A stretch of DNA of 64,000 nucleotides from Elephas maximus indicus (GCF_024166365.1 NC_064831.1:54391768-54455767), one strand, 5' to 3'. Positions 39,005-52,514 are shown, counted from the stretch's first letter. Numbers and translations: made by a program. The notes: a model not told the origin generated them from the letters alone.

Positions 39005-39652
39005 CTGGGAAAATAAAACACAAAGTCAAATGAGGAAAACGGGTGCAACACGATGCCTCTGCAAAGGACAACACCATTCTAATTCTAATAGAGTAGTAGT
39101 AATTATTGTTTTCAGCTACCAAGGGCAGTTTCAAGTCTTCTTGTCTTCTCAGTTTGCTCATCTGCAAAAGGGAGGCAGCTTGGTCCTCAATAGTTCATTG
39201 GAGAGTAGCTTACCTTTGAAAATAAGAAACCATCCTAGAGTGATATCTGTTAGCATGCTCTTGGGCCCTGTGGGCCCCTGACTAGAACAGCAAATCCAAA
39301 AGTTCCTTAAGGTGCTGGGTTCCACTCCCAAAGAAACCACGTACCTTCACAGCTTATGTAGCATCTACTTCTGAATCATACAAATGAAATTTTTTTCTAA
39401 AAGACTAACTTAAATTCTGGTATCTTAGAACATACAGGTGACAATCTAGAATTACATAAAGGAGTTAGTCCTATTTCCTAACTCTCACGAGAGCAACCCA
39501 TGGCATTGCTCTGAAAAGGTTGGTAAATGTAAATTATGTCTAGAGTCAAAGGAATGCTTTTTCCAAGGATTGTGGCAGAAAGACTAGCAAGTAAAGGGAT
39601 GGGGCAATGCAGGTCTGAGGAAGGAGGTGACAAGGTAAAAAGAAGTACTTAC
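39005..39652 (-). other. CSNK1G1: CSNK1G1 intron
   Basis: A 648-bp intron between the kinase-domain end exon and the first tail exon; donor GTAAGT. No repeat or exon recognised. Confidence 0.9.
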
Positions 39653-39801
39653 AATAGGCCTCCCGACCCAATCATAGACGTAGTCAAAGGTGTAGCCTTT
39701 CCTTTCAAAGAGGTCCGTGAAGAGGTTCCGTAAATACTCATAGTCAGGTTTTTCAAAGAAGTCTAATCGCCTGACATATCGAAGGTAGGTTGCCATCTCC
39801 T
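39653..39801 (-). CDS. CSNK1G1: CSNK1G1 exon: C-lobe end of the kinase domain
   Basis: A 149-bp exon completing a split Glu codon and encoding 49 further residues, [18 protein letters not shown] through [12 protein letters not shown]. It forms the last helices of the casein kinase I catalytic domain. Acceptor CTGACAG, donor GTAAGT. Compared with the human protein as I remember it there are three conservative differences (an Asn for Thr in YLRNLF, an Arg for Lys in LFERKG, a Val for Ala in DYVYDW), as expected of an orthologue from a distant placental. Confidence 0.96.
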
Positions 39802-40075
39802 CTGTCAGGAAAGAGGTGAAAGGCCACGGTTACTAGCTGAATGCTTGCCATCAGAACGAGCTCTGGGCCAAGCAAGGGATATCTGTGTCGACTATTTGAC
39901 AATGATGTTTTCTCTATGGGCCAAATCAAGGGATTACAAACTACCTTGGTCTAAATAATAATAAAAGGAAATGTACATTAGCCAGATAGCACCTTATCTG
40001 GAGACATCAGGTCACAGTCCCGATCAACTTTAAAGCTACAGCCACGTTGGCTAAAGTGTCCTTCTAGGGTCCTAC
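39802..40075 (-). other. CSNK1G1: CSNK1G1 intron (short)
   Basis: A 274-bp intron with a GTAGGA donor and CTGACAG acceptor; nothing else recognised. Confidence 0.9.
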
Positions 40076-40160
40076 CTGGAAAGTTCTCACAGAGAGCTTC
40101 GATGGGAGTATTCCGTTTGGTGTCACCAATCTTCTGATATCTCTCTTTTAACGTATCAGC
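40076..40160 (-). CDS. CSNK1G1: CSNK1G1 exon: kinase C-lobe ([10 protein letters not shown])
   Basis: An 85-bp exon encoding 28 residues, [18 protein letters not shown] through LCENFP, plus the first base of a Glu codon. Acceptor CTCTACAG, donor [16 protein letters not shown] lies in the CK1-specific loop; the basic residues here contribute in the family to the nuclear-localisation-like and anion-binding surface of the C-lobe (family knowledge). Confidence 0.96.
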
Positions 40161-42006
40161 CTGTAGAGAGTGGAGAGGGAAAGAGAACATGATTTGGAAA
40201 GAGATGCTAAATATGGAAGGTTCGATATGTTTGGGGACACAATGGTTGTTTCGCTCTAATTTGGCAGGATTTGTTTAATCAATCTCAGTTCTTTTACTCT
40301 CTAACACTAACAGGAAAGAAACATAGTAGAGGTGATGTATTTAGAGGCACGCAAAACATCTGCTATGTTCTGGAAAATTTTACTTGCAAATATACTTAGT
40401 AGTCTCAGATAAACGGCATCATATTTACTAAGCTAAGGGGCAAGGATAAGAAAATGAACACATGATGTAGCAGTATTTTCAAAACTGCAGAAGCTTAATA
40501 ATCCTTCCTCGCCACTGGAGTTCAATTGTGACTCAATCTTCCCCCTTAAATCGGTTCTATGAACAGACTGAAAGTGCTGCTAACCTAAGTGGGGGCAGGA
40601 ATACAGACAACTCTATTACATATTTATCAGGAAGCTGAATAAGAAAAAGAACAAGAAATGAAAAAATGCCTTTCAATAATGTGCTCCTGGAGGAAAAAAA
40701 TGTTATCTATGATTTCAACATGTCTACCAGACAAGTTTTGTACATCATCAGATCAAAGCAGTCCAAGTCTGGTATGCCCAGGACTGTGGACAGAGGGCTC
40801 CTGGACCTTGGACCAACAGTGGGCTCTGAAGGAATTCTTGTGAGCCTTGACCTACCATGCTGTGTTCAGTTTCAAGAATGCTGTTCTGAAGTTGGAAACA
40901 TTTTAGAGCCAGAACTACCACTAAAATGATCCATACACAGACTGTGAAAAGAGATGTAACAAAAATTCATGCAATTAATTACATGCTAATGAATTGCCTA
41001 GCTATATGATGAACAAGTAGGACGTGAAACTATCTTTGAAAGTTGTCAGTATCAACGAGAATCTATATATGATCAGGAGAAGATCATGGAGGCATTATCA
41101 GGAGAGGAATTTAAGGGAAAGAAATAAAATCACCCCAAAGGGAAAGGGCAGAAGCCTTGCTTTTCAGGATCATGTCCTAGAAAGCACAGCAAAACGAACC
41201 ATTTTGCCCTTCTGGAGGCAGAGTGTGTAGAAGTACCCCAAGCTACTGATCACATTTCTTTCTATACGAACACGTCAAAATAAATGAGAGCTCAGAAACA
41301 AGCCTCACTTTTACACCTCCCTGATGGGACTTCAGGTAGAAGCTTACCATTTCCTAGTCTAACAGCCTGAGCACAGAGTAATTATAAGGCTTATAATTAT
41401 ATTAGTAGTTAATTCTGACATGAAGGCACTGTACTAACACCTACCTAATAAATCCTGCACGTTTCGCAAGGAATGGCTATTGTCTGAATAGGCATTTATT
41501 CAGTAATACACCTGAACAGCAATGTTAAGTCTGGATTTTCATTTTATTTCAGGTGGGCATTTAGCCTACGTAGGACGAACAAGTATTTTCCAGTTCCCTT
41601 TAAAGGCACCCCCAGCCCTGCTGGCCTTGCTGGTAAAATGTGTAGCAGCTGTTGTCAACAATTTGTTCCAGAAATTCCCTGACACACTGGGAACACTCCT
41701 TCTGCTCCATGATGTAGTGGGGGAGGAATCCTGACAGAGAGAGAAAAGCAGTGCTGCTGAGACTGGAAGGGAATGAGGGAAAAGGTTATTGAAAACCCAA
41801 AAACAAGGAAGAAAGGACTGAGGAGGGGAAGAACATAGATATGAACAAGACAGAGCTTCTAAAGCCCAAGTGGGCATTTACAGGGCTTGTAACAAGTCCT
41901 TCCTCCTCATCTTCCCCTGTGCACTTCTTCAGACATCTAGTCAGCAGCCCCTTCATTGACAACTGAGCCTGGAAACAAAGCCCTCACTGAGCACTTCCAA
42001 GGATAC
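40161..42006 (-). other. CSNK1G1: CSNK1G1 intron
   Basis: A 1.85-kb intron, donor GTATCC. No transposon was recognised and open frames on both strands look like chance. Confidence 0.85.
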
Positions 42007-42092
42007 CTTGAGTCCTTGCCAGGGGAGGCTGCCGCGAAGGAAATACATGAACATATGGCCCAGGGCTTCCAAGTCATCCCGCCGGCTTTGCT
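42007..42092 (-). CDS. CSNK1G1: CSNK1G1 exon: kinase helix F region ([11 protein letters not shown])
   Basis: An 86-bp exon that completes a Glu codon and encodes 28 residues, [18 protein letters not shown] then [10 protein letters not shown]. Acceptor CTCTTAG, donor [16 protein letters not shown] is the conserved start of helix F in casein kinase I (it contains the invariant Asp of subdomain IX), and LPWQGL is the CK1 signature that follows. The window-wide reading frame passes through here without a break. Confidence 0.96.
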
Positions 42093-44741
42093 CTAAGAGG
42101 GAAGACAGGTCACACGTTATGTTTGCCGTTATTAAAGCAGAAAGGGGTTCAAAACCAAGTAATCCCTTCAGAAGCCCTTCTGCTCTGGAAAGGCTCTGTT
42201 CACTAATTCTTTGTACATCTAAACCAGGAATAGTATTTTAAATCAAAACCAGAAACAGTATGTATTTCCTTTGCATAGATCTGTCACTGGCAAGTAAATG
42301 ACAAGTGAAAAGTGTAAATCCTAAAACCAAGCCCCAGTCACTGAGTGGTGAGCACGCCCAATGCTGTGACCTATCTGAAAGTGAGATAACTTGAACGAGA
42401 TGGGATTTCCAGAACACGGGCTACATTTACCCTTTGGTTTCTGCCAGGGGAAGTGAGCAGCAGATGAGGCTGATGAAGTTGTTAAAACAGCCCTTTCTGC
42501 CTAGGTCTGCAAAGGTGCAAGCTGCAGAATACCTAACACACATGCTGAGTGCTTTTTACTCCTCCTAAGAATTAACACTTACAATTCTGTTCCATATAGG
42601 CAAACAGCCATGCAGAATCCCTTAGCTTCCATTCTGTGTGCATCATGTCCATAACTATCTTAAACATTTAAAATATATTACTGAGGTGCCTTCTACAGGC
42701 ACATAAAACAGAATTCCTGCATTCTGGGAACTTATCATCTAAAACAAGTTGCTGGATTTTTCTTTCTCTCTTTTTTTTTTTTCCTTTTTTAATTGGGAAG
42801 TTAAAGATGGCAAAGAACTGGAGAAGAGTTAATAAAATTGCAATTTCTTCTCAGAAAACATCCTATACATTCTTTGGTTGTCAGACTAAATATAAGCACA
42901 ACATGCCTCGATTTCTAATTTGCCAATTATGGTTCATCTCAGACATATTATGTGTTTGTTTTTCAGAATCAACTTCAGGGCTGTCAAAAGACATTACAGA
43001 AGCAAGACTAGGGGCTAGCTTAGACTTGACTGTGCTCGCCTTGTGCAGAAAGTAAAGCCCAGGAGCCAGGCAGGGAGGAAACCACTTAGCCAATTCCGAA
43101 TACAGAGGCACAACACGTTTAACTGCGGACTCCGATTATGCGGCATCGGCATGAAAAGAGTGAACAGTACTCTACAGGGCAGATGGAGAAAGAAAAGGCC
43201 ATTTTCTAGCTAGCAGTCTGAAGGAGGTCTTTGGAAAGGTGGTCACTGATGGGAAGAGGGGGCAAACCTGACAGAGATATAAATGGCATAAAGCTGAGTT
43301 GGTGTACATCAATGGAAATAATCTTTAAAAGGACAAAATAAAACAGCATGACCATTGGAAGCTTTTGTCTACATGGCTTGCCTGAAGATTGCAATAAAAT
43401 ACCACATATAATTGGGGGGGGGGGAAGCCATTTGACAAAAAGTTTATGAACAGAACTGAAGGGTGAAGAACAGCAAGAACAAGCAGGGTGAGCTGAGGCC
43501 TACCACAAAGCCGGGCTGAAAGAAAAGCCACACCCTGCCGTTTCTCACACTGTACCGCCCCCCCACCCCCTCCTCATTTTTATATCCACTTCCTGTTACA
43601 AGAGGCCCCCTGGTAATAAAAAATTCTTTGGACCAATGAGTGCAGTTTAGAAGTTGAGCACTAGAGGGCGAAACTTTCCACATCATCGTATTGATCAAAC
43701 CCACAGAAAAAAGCCTTCTCCTTTTTTTCACAGCAAAGCCAATTATAAAATGAGATTAAAACAAACAAACAAACAAAAACCCCACTGGAGTAGGTAATAA
43801 AGTAACTGTTCAAATTCTGAGAAACACAGCTGTGGAATATGGGATAACAGCAGGACAACAGTTCTTGAGTCAGGACATCTAGCTAGGTACTGTCCCATCT
43901 TTTCCATTAATTTAATCTATGTGAAACTAACCACGGCCAAAATAAAGTGGTCAATTTAGATAATCTGCAAAGTCATCTTCTAGCTCTAAAATATTCTAGG
44001 ATAATTTAATACATTAGGGCCTTTCAAGAATAAAATAAAAGCGTGAAAGCCAGAGCCGTGCTTTATGTCCATGCTTCTTTGAACATGCCATATTTGTTCC
44101 GCTCAGTATCCCTACCTGCTTTCACTTTCTCAAGCAGGGTATTTTCACTTTAAAGCAGGAAAGGTTTCAACGCCAGGGAGACAACACTTTGAAGCCTTCC
44201 TTTCAACCAATCAGAAAGAGGTGCCTGGTTTATAAGCATCACACCCCTGATTTTAGGGCAAATGTATTTTACTAGGAAAGGGGCAAGGTTACCCAGTGTT
44301 CTCACCTAATTTCAACCCTTAAATACTCAGCTGAGCTGGACTGTCTTAATCAGAGTGGGAACGTGGTGACTCTGATCCCCAAAGCAGATAGCAGTCTGAT
44401 GTCCTTTTCAGAACTGTCATACATGGGGTCATAGGTATATACAGACCAAACCCATTACTAAACTCAGTAAAACATCAGCTTAATATAAGAATCCAAGTAC
44501 CCACTCTGCTGAGAAACGAAGCACTTGGAAACACAGTGTAAAGAATTAAAAATCCTTAAGTCCCAACAGGAGACTTCAGGAAAGTAACTAACTTACCATC
44601 TTATTTTCTCAAATATAAAAATCATGTACCTAGTGAAGCAGTAAGAATCACAAGTTGTAACGCACAACGGGGGTAAAAGTTACTGGAATAAAAAGCTGTT
44701 TTAATGATCTGCCCCTTTTACGAAGCAGAAAACGAACACAC
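42093..44741 (-). other. CSNK1G1: CSNK1G1 intron
   Basis: A 2.65-kb intron with GTGTGT donor and CTCTTAG acceptor. It holds a T-rich run (about 42760-42790), a G-run at about 43412-43424, an AAAC run at 43762-43778 and a CpG-bearing stretch at 43090-43165 that I cannot name. No SINE recognised. Confidence 0.8.
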
Positions 44742-44976
44742 CTTTGCCAAGATGCGTGTTGATAGACATGTATCGTGCTGTTCCGGTTAAACTTTTGTGC
44801 TCCCTATAAGGTATATGTTTTTTGGTTTCGGGGTCAATGTATTCCTTGGCCAGTCCGAAGTCTATGATGTGTATGACGTGCTCTTTCTTATTGCCTTGCC
44901 GGCCAATCAGGAAGTTCTCTGGCTTGACATCTCGGTAAATGAGATTCTTTGAGTGTACATATTCCATTCGAGAAAG
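44742..44976 (-). CDS. CSNK1G1: CSNK1G1 catalytic-core exon ([16 protein letters not shown])
   Basis: This 235-bp exon encodes 78 residues plus one base of a Glu codon, [18 protein letters not shown] through SINTHLGK. It carries the Ser/Thr kinase catalytic loop Y-R-D-V-K-P-E-N, with the proton-acceptor Asp codon at 44929-44931, and the metal-binding DFG with its Asp codon at 44860-44862. The activation segment and the CK1-specific [14 protein letters not shown], which replaces the usual APE motif, follow. Acceptor CTCTCAG, donor GTGTGT. All key residues are present. The kinase phosphorylates Ser/Thr in acidic or pre-phosphorylated contexts, including LRP6 in Wnt signalling for the gamma type (family knowledge). 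Confidence 0.98.
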
Positions 44977-46290
44977 CTGAGAGAGAAGAAAAAGTGATAG
45001 TAACGCTCTAAAGAAGTGTATTGGAAAGATATATCACAACATTTTCTCTTATCAACCCAAGGTTTTAATTACTGAGATAAAAATTTTAAAAATCATCTTT
45101 TTCAGCTCCCAGAGGCAATTTACTGATTTGCAAGCTAAAAACAGTTTCTGATACAAATACACACGTAACAAATATCAAGCTGAGGAAAAGAAAGTGGGAT
45201 GGTACGTTCAGCTAAAAAGATAGATAACACACAATTTTACCTCATTGTGTTACAATGTGCAAATGATAAATAGAATTGGTTGTTTTAATGCTACTTCAGA
45301 AGTTAAACATTTGAGAGGCAAGCCATAGTCCCAGGTAGGATATCAGAGTATGTTGACGACCTGTGAGACGGGGGCCTCTGTCACATATATCTCCAGCCCA
45401 CACCTCCCTCTCCTGGCCGGACAGGACTCTCCCCCAGCTCTCCTTGCTGTAGAAATAAGGAAAGTGAGGCCCAGAGAAGCTAGCACTGGCCTGATGTCAC
45501 ACAGCCAGCCAGCAGCAGAGGCAGGGCTGCAACTTTTATGTCAAAGTAAATATAATCCAAAATAATAATCATAAAATTATTTCAAATATCATTAAATATT
45601 TCTATCTACAAAGTTTTTCTGCTTAGTATAAAAAGGGAAGATTGAACAGTTAAATTTTGGACTCAAAAGTCAGGGTCAATTTTCTAACATTTCCAAGTTT
45701 TTACTGGACGGTATGTGAGATCATTATTACTACAAACAAAAAGATGCATTTGTGTCATTCCCGACAAACTTCTCAAAGGAACTGCCTCAACTGCCCCTTA
45801 AATTGGTATCGGTATGCAGTGTGGTAGGCACTGTGTCAGTATCTGTGAGAACCGGGGGGCCAGAGAACAAAGGCAGACTCTCGGCCACACAACTTCTGAA
45901 TCTGAGTGTTACATCCCAATCTTTTCTTGGATGCAACAGTGAGGGGAGAGGGAGAAAAATGACAGAACCTTAATTGAAGAAGTTACTTGCATTTGTACAA
46001 CTTCACCAATGACACTCTTTGTCCCTAATCCAAATTATATGCCTCCACTTCAGTTATGGGCAGGGTATTGCTCCAAGTGGCAAATGCTTAAAATAGAGCA
46101 AACTGCAGAGGCAGTGTGACTTCTCTGGTTTAACGCCTTTTGCCCCAGCCGGCTTCCTAGAATGCCATCAAGCCTGGGAACAGGCCTTCACTAGGTGTCA
46201 CCACAGATGGTGAATCATCAAACAGCCCAAAAGACCATGGCTGGGGAACCTGCCTCTTCTCCTGCAGAGCCAGCAGCAGCACCAACTTAC
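44977..46290 (-). other. CSNK1G1: CSNK1G1 intron
   Basis: A 1.3-kb intron, donor GTAAGT, acceptor TCTCTCAG. It contains a MIR fragment (45395-45535) and otherwise AT-rich sequence without recognised features. Confidence 0.88.
45395..45535 (-). repeat. MIR fragment
   Basis: Contains GAAAGTGAGGCCCAGAGAAG and GATGTCACACAGCCAGCCAG, the reverse complement of the MIR 3' half. Confidence 0.75.
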
Positions 46291-46442
46291 CAACTGGATG
46301 GCTATCATTAACACCGTCTTTAAAGTAAACGTTCGGTCACAGAGGTCAAACAAGTCCTCCAAGCTAGGGCCAAGAAGTTCCAGCACCATGGCATTGTATT
46401 TCCCACATGGTCCAAAGTAATACACCTGTGGGAGGCCTTCAC
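46291..46442 (-). CDS. CSNK1G1: CSNK1G1 exon: kinase hinge and N/C-lobe junction ([11 protein letters not shown])
   Basis: A 152-bp exon that completes a Gly codon and encodes 50 residues, [18 protein letters not shown] through [12 protein letters not shown]. It includes the hinge segment [16 protein letters not shown] and the following helix. Acceptor ATTCAG, donor GTAAGT. It is the most upstream coding exon found. The exons for the P-loop and the ATP-binding lysine, plus the N-terminus, should lie beyond the window. Matches human CSNK1G1 residue by residue from memory; the C-terminal exons support gamma-1 rather than gamma-2 or -3. Confidence 0.97.
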
Positions 46443-48014
46443 CTGAATGCAGAGGGAAGGTGGGGTGCAGAGGGGAAGACACAAAAACCAAAATATGAGA
46501 CAATGTATTAGCACTGAGCAGATACAAAAAAAGTGGAATTTGTGAGATTTCCATTTCCTTTCATAGCCCCTACTAGAGAACTTAAACTGAGCAGAACTGC
46601 TTCAACGGGAATTAATAACGGTGGGAAATGCTAAGTTACTGCACAATATGTTCAAATAAGCCGTTATTTAATACCAGAGTGCCAAAGGCATTTCCACTGC
46701 TATGTAAGACAGAAAACGGTCCCTGATCTATTATTGGATCAGAGCGTAAACTATTCTTCCCAAAGGATCCCTGAACTGCAGTGTCATAAAAGGTTCAAAG
46801 GATGGTTCGCTGAGCTGAAAGGCCAGGCGGACAGATCTTGTTGCAGTAGCTGGTTTCATTAGCCTCCCTACGCTTACTGCCAAAGCCACATGGAGCAGTC
46901 TACAACTGTTGCCCCACAGAGAACTCAGACTGAACTGAGGTCACAGACAGTGCAGCCTGGCCCCAGGCCAGCACAACTGGCCCTCTTCTCGCAAGGAGTC
47001 TGCAGTTTCCTGCTTTCTATCAGCTGAAAAATAGTCGACAGACACTCAGGGTTTGGTTGCTGACAAGCAATTCTGACAGGAAAAAGAAAAAACATACACG
47101 TCTAGGTTTTCCCCAGATTTGAAATTCATAGCTACAAATAAGCCAAAATCTAGACTTTCTCACCTAAGTGGCAACTTGTGAATGAATTTTTTCTTTAAAG
47201 TGCACTGTAAATATGAGTCACTCAGTAACTATGTGTTAAATGCTGCCATGTGAACAGTGGATACAAAAGAGACTACAGAACATGCTTTTGTTATTTGGTC
47301 TCATACAGAAACACTTCCATCATACACATTTATGTGTAACACGGTCTATCACCGTAAATGCTGTGGAATACTGCTTTCTTCTGCCTCCAGGCATTTTAGA
47401 CAACAAAATTCTCTCCATTTTCTCATTCCCTTTTTATTTGGATAGCTGGGATATTTAAATTTTAACACAATGCACCCATCTTTCTCTCCAAGGCAGGTCT
47501 TGTATATCTGGACTTAGTATGACTCATTGCTCTAATATGTGTATATTTCATTATTTTGCATACTGCATTAGTCTATCTCGTTCCATCCTAAACACTAAAT
47601 ACCTTGAGTGCTTTTTTCAAAAAACATATTCATTCCTAGTTCCTATCATCTACTATAGCACACTCTGATTCTGTCAGCTCAGTAAATATCCTCTGAACTG
47701 TGCCTGCAGTTGTTTTAATTCTCCCAATCTCTACAAGGAAGCGGGATTTAATTTGAAGTGTCTTTTTGCCCCTGTTGTTTTGAGGAGCCCATTCCTCATC
47801 TTGTTCAAAATATATAAAACCTAACAGCTGTTCCCCGTGAGTCCTGCTGAGAATTCTAAAGGAGAACATTCTTCCCTGGAGATTTATTGCTTTATTAATC
47901 AGATACATGGTAAATGCAGTTTGGAGATCTATTTAATTTATGCACTACGTAATTAGTTTCTGATGTTGCTAAAATCTGATTTTCCTAATATAAATGTAGT
48001 ATATTCTTCAAAGC

Positions 48015-48395
48015 AGGTAACGGCAGAGACTGTTGGATGTCTGCCCAATACCCATTCTCCCTTTTTTTCTTAATAACAGAACCCCTAATGATTGCGAATA
48101 ACAACATGCCCAGTTATAACCATCCAGCCTTCCCTGACAGTGAGAATGACCAATGAGATGGCAGCAGAAATCGCTGGACGGGGTACTTCTGGAAAAGCTC
48201 CTTCATGGGACCTGGACTGAGCAGAAAGCAAGAAGAACTCGAGTCTCTAGTGGCTGTGAACCAATCATACCAGTGTTGGACTTCACTTCCTCTGGACTTC
48301 TTTACCCAAGAGAAAAATCAATCTCTATCCTGAGTAAGCTACTGTTATTTGGATTTGCCCCCCTCCCCAGTCAAACCTAACTCTAATTAATAAGC
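48015..48395 (+). mobile_element. Ancient LTR-like element
   Basis: Contains AACAACATGCCCAGTTATAA, ATCCAGCCTTCCCTGACAGT, GACCAATGAGATGGCAGCAG and, at the 3' side, GGACTTCTTTACCCAAGAGA with GTAAGCTACTGTTATTTGG. These are phrases of an old eutherian LTR that ends in an aataaac-type poly(A) region. Family not assigned. Confidence 0.5.
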
Positions 48396-48867
48396 ACATT
48401 ATTCCTTTAGTTGGTTAACTTGCAAATCTGGGCATGATATCCTCCTTCTGAAGTACAAGCTAAAAGTCAGCTTAGAAATATAATATTGGCAACATTTCCC
48501 AGATTTGCTGCCAATACTTAAAGATCAGTTTAAATAAGACAAATGATCTTCCTGTTCTTGACAATCTTTAGTACCAATCTAGCCATCTCCTGCCAGAAGT
48601 GTCCATGTTTACAAGGAAGTCACAAACACATTTTGAGTGATATCTATAATGTCTAACTACAATGTCACTCATAACTCCTGCCTAGGAATTTCAAAGAAGT
48701 GAAAAGCCACTGTCTGTTGCAGTACTGCTCCTTATAAGTACCCCAAGCCCTCACAGTGCCGTGGTAGGCTATGGGATGCTCAAAACAACTTCTAGACCAC
48801 TGTGTGGCTTTGAAGTATATCTGGGACAGGGGCTAGGTCCGAGACGCTAGTGTAGAAACAGCTCAAA

Positions 48868-48962
48868 TCAGTGTCTTGGATCTAGTATTTGGTTCTATTG
48901 CCGACTCTGGCAAATTCCTTTACCTCTCTGGGTTAGCTTTTTCATCTGTAAAAAGGAAATGT
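48868..48962 (+). repeat. MIR fragment
   Basis: TTGCCGACTCTGGCAAATTCC, CTTTACCTCTCTGGGTTAGC and TTTTCATCTGTAAAAAGGAA match the MIR 3' part. Confidence 0.7.
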
Positions 48963-51900
48963 TTACGCTGGTTCTTTTTAAGTTCAATATTCTCACTATG
49001 GCTAGGATTTTGCTTTAGCTATCTTTTAGGGTTCATCTTTGTAAAGCCACAGAACCAGTATGAATGCACCTCCGTGTAATATGGGTTACGTGCATTACCA
49101 GTTCAAACGTAAGCTGCTAGTGGTACTCAACTGGAAATGGGTCTATTAGAAAACATCTCTAAAACTTTTTAAAAGCAGATGCAGTGACTTCACCTCAGAC
49201 CTAATAAATGAGAATTTCTAGGAGTGAACACAAGCATAGCTCCATAGGAGATTCTGATATGCAACCTCAGCTGGGAAACAATGGGTCTAAAGGGTAGAAA
49301 TAAAGTGCATTCCTTTGTTTTATTACATATATTATGAGGACTCAGAAAACAGTGACAGATCTGTCTTTTCAGAAGTTCTTTCAGATCAGAACAATTGGTC
49401 TCAATCTCTTTTGAAGGGAATCATTTTAAGGCTAGTTAAAAGCCTAGTATGTTTAAAGCTTCTAACTTATCACAAAAAAAATGTGCTGCTGAGTATAAAA
49501 GTCTCTACAGGAGATGTAGCTATCATTTATTAGAACTATCGGTACAGAACGATGCCCACGCAAGTTCCGTTCCGTGCCTGGTTTTTCCAAGGCTGCCCAT
49601 AAGGTGGCCAGTGCTTGTGGTGAAAGGCACAGACATTGGCCACTAAGAGGGTTTGTCTCTTTGATCAGAGATTACTGTACAGTAATGATTTATCACCTGG
49701 GCTGCATTTAAGTGAGAAATGTTATATGTTTCACTCTTCTTTTACCCAACCATTGCTAATCCATTGTGTAAGAAATTATCAATGTTATACTGTGGAATCC
49801 TTTAATGAGACTAGGGATAAGGGCAGTGGTTCAAATGTAACCTAAGCTAGACATGTGGTAACCAAGGTAGTTCCTGTAAGTAATTATCAGGTAATGGGAA
49901 TGGGGTGGGAGAGTCAGGTAAAGCAGAAATGCACTAGATTCTTTGATCCACGGTGTACCAGAAAGTAGGCAGTTTCATAATCTCTCATCTACTCTAGAAA
50001 TAAAGCACTGAGGAGGTCTCCCTCTGAACCTGGTCAACTGCAAAAAAGCCTGGGAATTAAGGGGGCACTGAAGTTTCTTCTGAAGGATTTCCAATATAGT
50101 CATTACATTTCCTTCAGCCACGGGTGAAATCTCTTGTATCCTAAACCTGAAAGTTGTATGTACACTGCAGATGTTATCTTGTATATTTTCCCTGGCTATT
50201 ATGAAACGGCTTTTCTATTCATCCTTAAGGATGCACGGCTCACACATGGAGCATGCTGCACACAACAGCCAGTGAGGTGTACAACACTACAGCTAATTTT
50301 CAGTGTGTCATAAATTTGACTTGGGTTAAACACACCAAATGAAAGATAATGGCTTCTTTATCATCCAAGCTGTTACCTGAAGATTCCATAATGCATTATG
50401 AATAGCAACTACTCCAAGTAGAGATATTTTTAAACGCATATCAGGCTGAGAACTGAAATAGAACCACCTAGAAGCTTTTAGTAATTTGATCATATTATTG
50501 CCTAATAATTAGCCTACTTTCATTCTTTAAAAAAAAAAAACTAAATTATCTAACTGTGAAGCAAATGCAAACAAAACCTATATCTATATTAATATCTGGA
50601 TGTGAAAAATAATATCCATATTAATATTTCAATGCAAAAAAGTATATGTTGGTGATGACTGTCTTCTAAAGTCAGTCCTGAAGAAAATCTTTATGGACAT
50701 AAGGACACCGGTAATCCTCTTTTGTTGTTTTTATACAGTTTTCTTGTCGCTTTTTTTTCTTTTTTTTAAAGAAAAGATGATGTTTTTTTCTCCCAAGTCA
50801 AGCTCTTTCTGGTTTTGGTCCATCAATGGTAGTGGCTTCTAGCACAACTACTGAAATGTCCTGACGTGTTTGTGAGAGATTGGGAGATTACCAATAAATG
50901 GGGAATTAGCAGCAGGGGTAATAACATTAAACAAATTCACTCCAAGAAAGCAGATGGAATACACAGATAAATGAAATGATATTCCAAAGGAAGAGATGAA
51001 AGGAAAAAATTTAAGCACAGTCTTTAAAATTCTGAGAATAACTATATAAAAACAATGCATCATTTTAAAGATACCAGAAAATAAAAGGCATTGTTGTTTT
51101 TTAAAGAACAAACTGAATACCTCTCATTTCTCAGACTGAAAAATGTCCCTTTGCAATTTAAACCAGTTCAACTTATGAATCAACTCAAAGAAGACTGGTT
51201 TAATAACAAAAACAGCTAGACACAGAATTAAAGAATCAGGATTACCTGGTCTGCCCTACTATGAAAAGTGTTTTACAATCATCTCGTTCACGGGCCTCTT
51301 GGGAGCTGGACTATCACTAGACACACGCTGCTAACATGAGCTCAAATCTGTATGGTGGGGGAAGAGAAGGTGAGGACAGGCAGGAGCAGAGGAATAATCT
51401 CACATTTCTGAGCCAAAGAAATTGAGATTTTACAGCTTGTTTATTTCACATATGCAGTTACCAAAGGCTTCAGCCTCAAAGTAGTTTCAAAGATTCGTTT
51501 ATCCAAAGGAGTCAGGAAAGAAAACCCAAGACAGGAGGATGGATTTCTTCTATAGCAGACAGCATCTAAGACACAAATCTTTTAAAATGTGTGTTGTATA
51601 TTGAAGGGGGGCATTTCTTTTTCCAAAAAGACTACCTACGCTCAGCACTGGTATACTTACGGAATAAAAATCCAGTCTCTGAAAACTTTCCACTTTCCTT
51701 AGTACTGAATTTCCTATGATTAAGTTATAAATACAGAGTGTATCTATCACATTTCAAAAGGTGCCTCAAAAGCTGAGAGAGGCCCGATTCTTTTTTTTTA
51801 TTTAAAAATTTTTTTTCTGATTCTTAATACACAAGTAAACAATAACTAAAATGTCACAAAAGTTCCAGCAGGCATTTAGAAGAAAAAATGAGGTTACCCA

Positions 51901-52514
51901 AAGGACAGTGAGGCTCTTCCTGATAATCCTGACCTTCTCCCACTACACTTTCTTTGTCCATGTGTCTGTCTTCCCTATTAACACCACGTGTACCTGTGCT
52001 CTAAGTTCGTGGACATTCAGAGTGGCAGCATGTATTGCTGGGTCACGTTACTTTGATAGGAACTTAACTGATTTCTTTAAAGGCTTACTAAAACGTGGTC
52101 TATATATGAACTTAATTGATGACTACAAGGTACTGATGATAATGTTGACATAGTATAAACTCAAGTCATAAAGGAAGAAGCAATATTTTCTCTTATAAAA
52201 ACACAGGTAAGATTACATCAAGAGTACAGTAGTGCTGATTTTCCAATACAACTACCAAGGAGTCAATCTCCAAATGCCTAATAAATTAAGCACACCATTT
52301 AGGAATTCAGAAAGCAACATGGCATATGCTTAGATTAATATAAACATGAAAAGAAGATAAGTATATGTTTCATTAACTCTGAGTCCATTTAATAAATTGT
52401 TCCCAGAAGTCTCCTGACTGGGGAAAAAAAAGCATAAAACAAACCCAAAAATCCACTAGTTTAATCACAGTATGAAAGCAGAGTGTCCCGTTACTGAACT
52501 CTCTTAATATCCTA

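Noticed and set aside
46198..46554. 118-codon frame starting MEISQIPLF as an alternative start of CSNK1G1
   Set aside because: Its first part reads intron sequence upstream of the ATTCAG acceptor; only 46291-46442 matches the kinase.
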